Shown here: piece after piece, positions 6,579-11,243 of the stretch
Position numbering within the stretch: the stretch's first letter is position 1
Layout: every line of letters starts with the position of its first letter
Source: an uncultured Eubacteriales bacterium
GTDB taxonomy: Bacteria; Bacillota; Clostridia; Christensenellales; Borkfalkiaceae
Reading direction: 5' to 3'
NCBI GenBank assembly: GCA_902766475.1
Contig: CACXDQ010000121.1
Span: 1 to 11,243 of the forward strand
DNA length: 11,243 bases
The notes under the pieces: generated by a model
The model's database searches: none
Seen by the model: the letters and a program-made list of their open reading frames with translations, nothing else
What the model was told of the DNA's origin: nothing
Made by a program: the position numbers and the translations under genes

Positions 6579-7646
6579 ATGCTTAGTTTTATATCAGCAA
6601 AAGAAGCTGCCGAAAAATGGGATATTTCACAACGAAGAGTGGCTATATTATGTTCGGAAAAACGTATTGACGGCGCAATGATGGTAGGAAATATGTGGAT
6701 TATTCCGTCCACCGCCGAAAAACCCATCGATAAAAGAACTGTTCGATATGAGAAAACAAAAAATACTATCCTTAAACCATTTGTAAAATGGGTAGGTGGG
6801 AAAAGTCAACTCATAGAGCAAATAGAAAAAAAGTTACCATCTGACATTGAAAAATCTTTGACAAAATATGCCGAGCCTATGGTAGGTGGCGGCGCATTAT
6901 TATTTTCTATTCTTTCAAAATATGATTTTGAAGAACTGTATATAAGCGACATAAACGCAGAACTTATAAACGCATATCAAGCCGTTAAAAACGACGTAGA
7001 TAACTTGATTGCAAAACTTGATGAAATGCAAATGTCTTTTTTGCCTATGGATGAAAACGGCAGAAAATATTTCTATTATAACATTCGAGAAAAATTTAAT
7101 GCTACTGCTTTATCGACAGAAACATCAACCGAAAAAGCGGCACAATTTATTTTTTTGAACAAAACTTGTTTCAATGGCTTGTACCGAGTAAACAGAAAAG
7201 GTCAGTTTAACGTTCCTATGGGAGCATATAAAAACCCGACCATTTGCGATGATGAAAACTTGCGAAACATTCATGAAGCATTGCAAAACGTAACGATTGT
7301 TTGCGGCGATTACTCACTTTCAAAATCGTTCATAGACAAAGATACTTTCGTATATCTTGATCCCCCTTATCGTCCTATTTCCGAAACATCTGCATTTACA
7401 TCATATAATTCGGAATCTTTTGATGATAACGAGCAGATACGACTTGCACAGTTTATTGATGAAATAAACAAGTCGGGGGCGAAGATCGTTTTAAGTAACT
7501 CTGATCCAAAAAATGTAAACGAAGAAGATAATTTCTTTGATGATTTGTATAGAAACTATAATATAAATCGAGTTGAAGCAAGCCGAGCAATCAATAGTAA
7601 AGGTGATAAGCGTGGTAAAATAAATGAATTACTAATTTGCAATTAA
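6579..7646 (+). CDS. Dam/DpnM-type adenine-N6 DNA methyltransferase with N-terminal HTH
   Basis: This is a 355-residue protein that should transfer methyl from S-adenosylmethionine to N6 of adenine in duplex DNA (D12 class, alpha group). Residues 1-50 form a separate excisionase/MerR-like helix-turn-helix: I-S-A-K-E-A-A-E-K-W-D-I-S-Q-R-R-V ending in W-I-I-P. The catalytic part follows in alpha-group order. Motif X is P-F-V-K-W-V-G-G-K-S-Q-L (67-78). Motif I is A-E-P-M-V-G-G-G-A-L-L-F (98-109), with acidic D124 after it. The target-recognition area holds N-K-T-C-F-N-G-L-Y-R-V-N (194-205). The catalytic motif IV is D-P-P-Y (261-264), followed by S-E-T-S-A-F-T-S-Y as in DpnM. GATC is a reasonable guess at the target but not proven, since other Dam-family enzymes read other sites. 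It heads the module and protects the host against the endonuclease downstream. Confidence 0.93.
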   Translation: MLSFISAKEAAEKWDISQRRVAILCSEKRIDGAMMVGNMWIIPSTAEKPIDKRTVRYEKTKNTILKPFVKWVGGKSQLIEQIEKKLPSDIEKSLTKYAEPMVGGGALLFSILSKYDFEELYISDINAELINAYQAVKNDVDNLIAKLDEMQMSFLPMDENGRKYFYYNIREKFNATALSTETSTEKAAQFIFLNKTCFNGLYRVNRKGQFNVPMGAYKNPTICDDENLRNIHEALQNVTIVCGDYSLSKSFIDKDTFVYLDPPYRPISETSAFTSYNSESFDDNEQIRLAQFIDEINKSGAKIVLSNSDPKNVNEEDNFFDDLYRNYNINRVEASRAINSKGDKRGKINELLICN

Positions 7647-7681
7647 AAACTATGTAAAAAAACTTTAAGGAGATTAATTAA

Positions 7682-8221
7682 ATGATTAAAGGAAGTAAAG
7701 GCGGTGGAAACACCCGCACCGGCTTAATATTTGAAGGCAAGACAGATTTGTCTAATTTTTTAAGCCAACAACCTCATTATTCTGTAGTTGACCACGATGT
7801 GTTTTATTACAATAAAAAAGTTGCCGAAGTATATAAAAAGCATAGTTTCTATTCTGTTTTTTTAAAAAAACTTGAAATAGATTGGACAAAACATATTTCC
7901 AAACGTCTGTATCCGGATGATAGCATTTTTGTATTACTTAACAACATCCTATTCATTATTGAATGTAAACATCAAGAAGTTGCCGGCTCTGTCGATGAAA
8001 AATTACAAACTTGCGATTTTAAGAAAAAACAATACAAAAAATTAATGGCAACCGCAAACATAGATGTAGAGTACATATATTTATTGGATAATTGGTTTAG
8101 AAAAGAACAATATACAGACGTTCTTGATTACATTCACTCAGTTGGATGTGATTATTATTTCGAATATATCCCCCTCACTCGTTTGGGCTTGCCAGTCCCA
8201 CCGGAATTAGTTGTAGATTAA
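7682..8221 (+). CDS. Type II restriction endonuclease, PD-(D/E)XK fold
   Basis: This is a small nuclease of 179 residues between two methyltransferase genes. The active-site pattern is clear: P78-D79-D80 on one strand, then E94-C95-K96-H97-Q98 on the next, matching P-D-x(n)-E-x-K with a trailing H-Q like the A-K-H-Q of EcoRI. The start K-G-S-K-G-G-G-N-T-R-T-G-L-I-F-E and the stretch G-S-V-D-E-K-L-Q-T-C-D-F-K-K-K-Q-Y (102-118) look like conserved family blocks, but I do not recognise the named family. AAGGAGA lies eight bases before the ATG. The stop is one base from the next ATG, so the endonuclease and the second methyltransferase are probably translated together. The recognition sequence is unknown. 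A solitary nuclease role is unlikely given the flanking methylases. Confidence 0.85.
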   Translation: MIKGSKGGGNTRTGLIFEGKTDLSNFLSQQPHYSVVDHDVFYYNKKVAEVYKKHSFYSVFLKKLEIDWTKHISKRLYPDDSIFVLLNNILFIIECKHQEVAGSVDEKLQTCDFKKKQYKKLMATANIDVEYIYLLDNWFRKEQYTDVLDYIHSVGCDYYFEYIPLTRLGLPVPPELVVD

Positions 8222-8222
8222 A

Positions 8223-8966
8223 ATGTCAAAGAAGAAAATTCCATTACAGCCTGAAAACTTCGAACTTGAAACGAATACCGTTTGGGCATTTCCCAATCGT
8301 GGTAAATGGGCAACGCACGACGCTAAGTATCGTGGCAATTGGTCGCCTTATATCCCGAGGAATGTTATTCTGCGTTATTCTGCTGAGGGCGACACGATTT
8401 TAGATCAATTCGTCGGCGGCGGCACCACTGCCGTTGAAGCAAAACTCACTAACAGAAATTTTATCGGCGTGGATATAAATCCAAATGCCCTTGAAATTAC
8501 TAAAAGTAAATTGAATTTTGAGTGCGAATTTAACCCAACGATTGACATTGAGCAAGGTGACGCTCGCAATCTTTCATCAATAGCCGACAACTCGATAGAT
8601 CTTATTTGCACACACCCGCCCTATGCCGATATTATCCATTACAGCGAAGATATTGACGGTGATTTATCGCTACTTTCAATGAAAGATTTTTTGTTTGAGA
8701 TCGGAAAAGTTGCCGAAGAATGCTATCGTGTATTGAAAAAAGATAAGTTTTGCGCTATTCTTATGGGAGATACCCGCAAAAAAGGCATGGTCCAACCGCT
8801 TGCATTTGAAACAATGCGCATTTTTGAAACGATAGGTTTTAAGACAAAAGAAATAATTATCAAAGAACAACACAACTGCAAGGCAACCGGTTATTGGAAA
8901 ACAAACAGTATAAAATTTAATTTCCTATTACTCGCTCACGAGTATTTGTTTATATTTAAGAAATAG
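8223..8966 (+). CDS. Second DNA amino-methyltransferase (N6-adenine or N4-cytosine)
   Basis: This is a 247-residue methyltransferase of the N6_N4_Mtase type, unrelated in detail to the first one. The AdoMet site is I-L-D-Q-F-V-G-G-G-T-T (59-69) with acidic D84 after I-G-V-D and G-D-A-R-N-L at 112-117. The catalytic motif is T-H-P-P-Y (130-134), a variant of the (S/N/D)-P-P-(Y/W) box. A conserved block before motif I (R-G-K-W-A-T-H-D-A-K-Y-R-G-N-W-S-P-Y, 26-43) suggests the order X-I-IV. No large separate target-recognition domain is visible. The motifs do not separate N4-cytosine from N6-adenine activity. One base separates it from the endonuclease stop and it lacks a strong ribosome site, so it depends on coupling. 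It may protect the other strand of an asymmetric site or hemimethylated or single-stranded DNA, as DpnA does in the DpnII system. Confidence 0.9.
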   Translation: MSKKKIPLQPENFELETNTVWAFPNRGKWATHDAKYRGNWSPYIPRNVILRYSAEGDTILDQFVGGGTTAVEAKLTNRNFIGVDINPNALEITKSKLNFECEFNPTIDIEQGDARNLSSIADNSIDLICTHPPYADIIHYSEDIDGDLSLLSMKDFLFEIGKVAEECYRVLKKDKFCAILMGDTRKKGMVQPLAFETMRIFETIGFKTKEIIIKEQHNCKATGYWKTNSIKFNFLLLAHEYLFIFKK

Positions 8967-8972
8967 AAATTT

Positions 8973-9018
8973 ACGACACGAGGGAGCACCTTAAACGGTG
9001 CTCCCTCGTGTCGTTTTA
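8973..9018. terminator. Perfect 18-bp hairpin terminator between convergent genes
   Basis: ACGACACGAGGGAGCACC (8973-8990) pairs perfectly with 8997-9014 around the six-base loop TTAAAC, and TTTT (9014-9017) follows on the plus strand. It starts six bases after the second methyltransferase stop and precedes the stop of the convergent transporter gene by about 35 bp. The minus-strand side has an AAATTTCTATTT tract rather than a clean T-run, so it probably stops plus-strand transcription best and minus-strand transcription partly. Confidence 0.92.
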
Positions 9019-9051
9019 GTTATATTTTACTATTTATATTTTGAAATTCTC

Positions 9052-10227
9052 TTAAATTTTTTTGTTGGTGGAAACGGACATTAAAAGCGTTCCCATAACT
9101 ATGAGGAGCGGAAAAACGGAAGATACGAGCAAGCCTATATGTAAGTCAGCCGAGATAAGCCCAACGAGCGCCGGGCCTGACATACACCCCACGTCGCCGG
9201 CTAAGGCGAGCATTCCGAACATCTTCGTTCCGCCTTTCGGGTATTCGGCGCCGGCGAGCGCATACACCCCCGGCCACATTATCCCCACAAACACGCCGCC
9301 GAGTGCAATTCCGGCAAGCGACAGCCACGGAATGCCTGAAAGCGCCGCAAGCAAATACGCCCCGAAAAGTGCGCTTCCGCTCAAAATTATTGCAAGCTTC
9401 AAATTCATTCTGTTACCGACGAAGCCGAAAGCGAGCCTGGAAACAGCCATTCCGAGTGCAAAGAGCGCACCGCCGAACATATCCCCCACCGTTTTGTCGG
9501 CAATGCCGATACTGATTTGCGCAAAATATGAAGCCCACTGCGCCATCGCCTGTTCAGCCGCTCCTGCGGCGAGCATAAGCACGATAAACACGAGAAAAAA
9601 CCGCATTTTAAAAATATTGCGATATTTCATCGGGTCTATATCGCCCGACAGCGTTTCGATCGGGCAGACGGAGAACATTACCGTATTTACAAGCGGAACT
9701 ATCGCCATTATAAGAGGCAAAAATCTCCAATTTGCGACCGAAAAGAGGTTGAAAAATAGAGTTGCGGCAAGTATGACGATGAGGTGTCCCCAGCTGTAAA
9801 AGGAATGTAGAACGCACATTGCGCCCGACTTGTTTTTGAGGGGCAACGCCTCGATAAGCGGACTTAAAATAACTTCGATAAAACCGCTCCCCGCCGCCGT
9901 CAAAACAGTTGAGATCATAAGCCCGACGAACGGCTCGATGAGATAGGGCAACACGCCGAGCGATAAAAGCCCCACCACGCACAGCGATTGAGCCGCAACT
10001 GCGCTTCTTCTATAACCGAGCTTTAATGCGATTGCCGCCGATTGAGAATCGACGAATATCTGCACCCCGAAATTTATAATTACTATAAGCGACAGTTTCC
10101 AAGCGTTTATGCCGAACTCCGCCCCGAACTGCACGAAGAGGAGAGGGCTTAAATTATTTACTATCGCCTGAACGACGTAACCGACGTAGCAAGAGGCGAC
10201 CGTCAGCGAATAATTTTTTTCTTTCAT
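9052..10227 (-). CDS. Major facilitator superfamily transporter, FHS/fucose-permease-like
   Basis: This is a 12-span secondary transporter of 391 residues. The sequence is strongly hydrophobic throughout. It has a motif-A-like loop V-D-S-Q-S-A-A-I-A-L-K-L-G-Y-R-R after the second span. L-H-S-F-Y-S-W-G-H in the first half recalls the H-x-F-Y-G-x-G block of the fucose:proton symporter group. In the second half come S-R-L-A-F-G-F-V-G-N-R and a late W-P-G-V-Y-A-L-A-G block. A sugar is the likeliest cargo, but the substrate cannot be read from sequence. The frame can be extended 13 codons to a TTG at 10266, but a good promoter lies inside that extension, so ATG 10225-10227 is preferred. No ribosome site precedes either start. 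It converges on the restriction-modification terminator and diverges from the DegV-family gene. Confidence 0.85.
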   Translation of the reverse strand: MKEKNYSLTVASCYVGYVVQAIVNNLSPLLFVQFGAEFGINAWKLSLIVIINFGVQIFVDSQSAAIALKLGYRRSAVAAQSLCVVGLLSLGVLPYLIEPFVGLMISTVLTAAGSGFIEVILSPLIEALPLKNKSGAMCVLHSFYSWGHLIVILAATLFFNLFSVANWRFLPLIMAIVPLVNTVMFSVCPIETLSGDIDPMKYRNIFKMRFFLVFIVLMLAAGAAEQAMAQWASYFAQISIGIADKTVGDMFGGALFALGMAVSRLAFGFVGNRMNLKLAIILSGSALFGAYLLAALSGIPWLSLAGIALGGVFVGIMWPGVYALAGAEYPKGGTKMFGMLALAGDVGCMSGPALVGLISADLHIGLLVSSVFPLLIVMGTLLMSVSTNKKI

Positions 10228-10230
10228 AAC

Positions 10231-10268
10231 TTTATCAAGTGTAGCACAATTTCTTTTGTTTATCAAGT
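10231..10268. repeat. Repeated decamer in the MFS promoter, candidate operator
   Basis: TTTATCAAGT occurs perfectly at 10231-10240 and 10259-10268, 28 bp apart. One copy overlaps the -10 box and start site and the other the -35 box of the minus-strand promoter. Binding of a regulator at either would occlude RNA polymerase. Part of the match comes from the -35 sequence itself, so the functional meaning is inferred. Confidence 0.4.
10238..10266 (-). promoter_or_regulatory. Promoter of the MFS transporter gene
   Basis: On the minus strand TTGATA (10261-10266), a 17-bp spacer and TACACT (10238-10243) with TGC just before it form a good extended -10 promoter. Transcription should start near 10231, only about four bases before the ATG at 10227. 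This leaves no room for a ribosome site and rules out the TTG start at 10266 for transcripts from this promoter. Confidence 0.65.
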
Positions 10269-10305
10269 TTTAATATGAAAAATTGTCAAAAAAATGAAAA
10301 ATATC

Positions 10306-10341
10306 TTAAAATGGCTTGATTTTTAAGTCAAATGGTTTTAA
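10306..10341. promoter_or_regulatory. Imperfect 36-bp dyad over the DegV promoter
   Basis: The arms TTAAAA...TTGA (10306-10311, 10316-10319) and TCAA...TTTTAA (10328-10331, 10336-10341) are symmetric about 10323.5, with 12 of 18 positions paired. The dyad spans from upstream of the -35 into the -10 box, a position suited to a repressor. The AT-rich background lowers the weight of this. Confidence 0.35.
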
Positions 10342-10344
10342 AAT
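10316..10344 (+). promoter_or_regulatory. Promoter of the DegV-family gene
   Basis: TTGATT (10316-10321), 17 bp and TAAAAT (10339-10344) form a good promoter, with a predicted start near 10351 and a leader of about 30 bases. GGAG (10371-10374) lies six bases before the ATG. The A-rich stretch at 10278-10311 directly upstream could act as an UP element. Confidence 0.65.
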
Positions 10345-10380
10345 ATAAAAGGTTGAAAATAAAATGTAACGGAGCTAAAT

Positions 10381-11229
10381 ATGAAAATAGCAATATCTTT
10401 GGACAGCGCTTGCGACGTAAGCGAAGAGGTCAAAAGGGAATACGATTTTAAAATAGTGCCGTTCGGCGTAACGATGGGCGACAGATTTTTCTATGACGGC
10501 GAAGTGTCGACGCTCGAAATATTCGAGTATGCCGACAGTCACAAGGTATTACCCAAAACGAACGCCGTAAACGAAGAGGCTTTCAAGGAACACTTCACGA
10601 AAATTCTTAAAGACTACGACGCAATTATTCACTTCGATATTTCTTCGGAGATGTCGAGCGCATACAACAACGCCGTAAACGCCGCAAAAAATTTCGGCAA
10701 CGTGTACGTTATAGATTCGAGAACGCTCTCTACCGGAATGGCGCTCGAAGCCATCTACGCAAAAAAGCTTGCCGATAAAGGCGTTATGATAGAAGAGATC
10801 GTCGAAAAGGTAAAAGCACGCATACCGAGCGTTCAGGCAAGTTTCGTCATCGAGCGGCTCGACTATCTGTATAAGGGCGGAAGATGTTCGAGCTTGGCGC
10901 TTTTTGGCGCAAATCTACTCAAACTTCGCCCCGAAATAGAGGTTTTGGGCGGAAAGATGGGCAGCACCGCAAAATTCAGAGGAAGGATGCAGGACGTCGT
11001 TACGAAATATTGCTCTTCCACCCTCGGAAAGTACAATAACCCCGACAAATCGGTAATATTTATCACGCACAGCATGGCGACGCCCGAAATGGTTGAAGCC
11101 GCAAAAGCCGTCGTAAAGGAATACGGTTTTGAAAACGTTTATGAAACGACCGCCGGCTGCACCGTGTCGAGCCATTGCGGAAAAAACACGCTCGGCATAC
11201 TCTACATAAACGACGGCGGAAAAGACTGA
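10381..11229 (+). CDS. DegV/FakB-family fatty-acid-binding protein
   Basis: This is a cytoplasmic protein of 282 residues, the usual length for the family. FakB members bind a fatty acid and present it to the kinase FakA, which makes acyl-phosphate for phospholipid synthesis. Family blocks appear in order: S-L-D-S-A-C-D at 6-12, P-K-T-N-A-V-N-E-E-A-F (58-68) in place of the common T-S-Q-P-S region, S-S-E-M-S-S-A-Y (88-95), V-I-D-S-R-T (110-115), L-D-Y-L-Y-K-G-G-R-C-S (160-170), and S-S-H-C-G-K-N-T-L-G (263-272) in place of H-x-G-P-G. H265 and S93 fall where carboxylate-binding residues are expected. It has its own promoter and a GGAG ribosome site. No FakA-type kinase gene is nearby, which is common because fakA often lies elsewhere. 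The bound lipid is unknown. Confidence 0.92.
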   Translation: MKIAISLDSACDVSEEVKREYDFKIVPFGVTMGDRFFYDGEVSTLEIFEYADSHKVLPKTNAVNEEAFKEHFTKILKDYDAIIHFDISSEMSSAYNNAVNAAKNFGNVYVIDSRTLSTGMALEAIYAKKLADKGVMIEEIVEKVKARIPSVQASFVIERLDYLYKGGRCSSLALFGANLLKLRPEIEVLGGKMGSTAKFRGRMQDVVTKYCSSTLGKYNNPDKSVIFITHSMATPEMVEAAKAVVKEYGFENVYETTAGCTVSSHCGKNTLGILYINDGGKD

Positions 11230-11243
11230 ACCCTTTTATATTA

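Noticed and set aside
6466..6681. 71-codon plus-strand frame overlapping the regulator stop and the methyltransferase start
   Set aside because: It has no ribosome site, runs across the module promoter and into the well-supported methyltransferase in another frame, and shows no recognisable domain.
7647..7681. Small controller (C) protein gene between the first methylase and the endonuclease
   Set aside because: Only 35 bases are available and they hold just the ribosome site. The only HTH in the module is fused to the methylase.
10228..10266. TTG-started N-terminal extension of the MFS transporter
   Set aside because: A TTGATA-17-TACACT promoter lies inside it, the added residues are polar and lie before the first membrane span, and no ribosome site supports it.

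Overview
The window looks like a chromosomal segment from a low-to-mid GC, Gram-positive-type anaerobe of the class Clostridia. This is inferred from strong GGAGG-type ribosome sites, lipoproteins with poly-Gly/Ser linkers right after the lipobox Cys, a CUT1 sugar transporter under an AraC-type regulator, and a DegV/FakB fatty-acid-binding protein. No rRNA, tRNA, CRISPR array or transposase is visible, and no gene-free stretch exceeds about 180 bases.

Region 1 (1-5461, minus strand) reads as one operon transcribed leftwards from about 5483. In order it encodes a TIM-barrel, glycoside-hydrolase-like lipoprotein (3917-5461), two CUT1 ABC permeases (2971-3906 and 2087-2971), a sugar-binding lipoprotein (406-2043), and a second lipoprotein with an Ig-like region that runs off the left edge (1-380). 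No ATPase gene is present, so a shared ATPase encoded elsewhere probably powers the transporter. The set looks like a carbohydrate capture and uptake locus of unknown substrate.

Region 2 (5462-6469) holds the divergent promoter region and a plus-strand AraC/XylS regulator (5639-6469). The 177-bp intergenic region is highly structured. It has three direct repeats at exact 21-bp spacing just upstream of the operon promoter, and an 18-bp inverted repeat (17/18 identical) that covers both -10 boxes. The regulator's near-consensus promoter would start transcription at or next to its own ATG, which predicts a leaderless mRNA.

Region 3 (6470-9018) is a compact, visibly more AT-rich restriction-modification module on the plus strand. 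It comprises a Dam/DpnM-type adenine methyltransferase with an N-terminal helix-turn-helix domain, a small PD-(D/E)XK restriction endonuclease, and a second, different amino-methyltransferase. It ends in a perfect 18-bp hairpin terminator and is probably horizontally acquired.

Region 4 (9052-11243) contains an FHS-like MFS transporter (minus strand) and a divergent DegV-family fatty-acid-binding protein (plus strand). Their 153-bp intergenic region carries two good promoters, a repeated decamer, an extended dyad and roughly phased A-tracts. The MFS gene very probably starts at an ATG at 10227, because its promoter lies inside the longer TTG-started reading frame.
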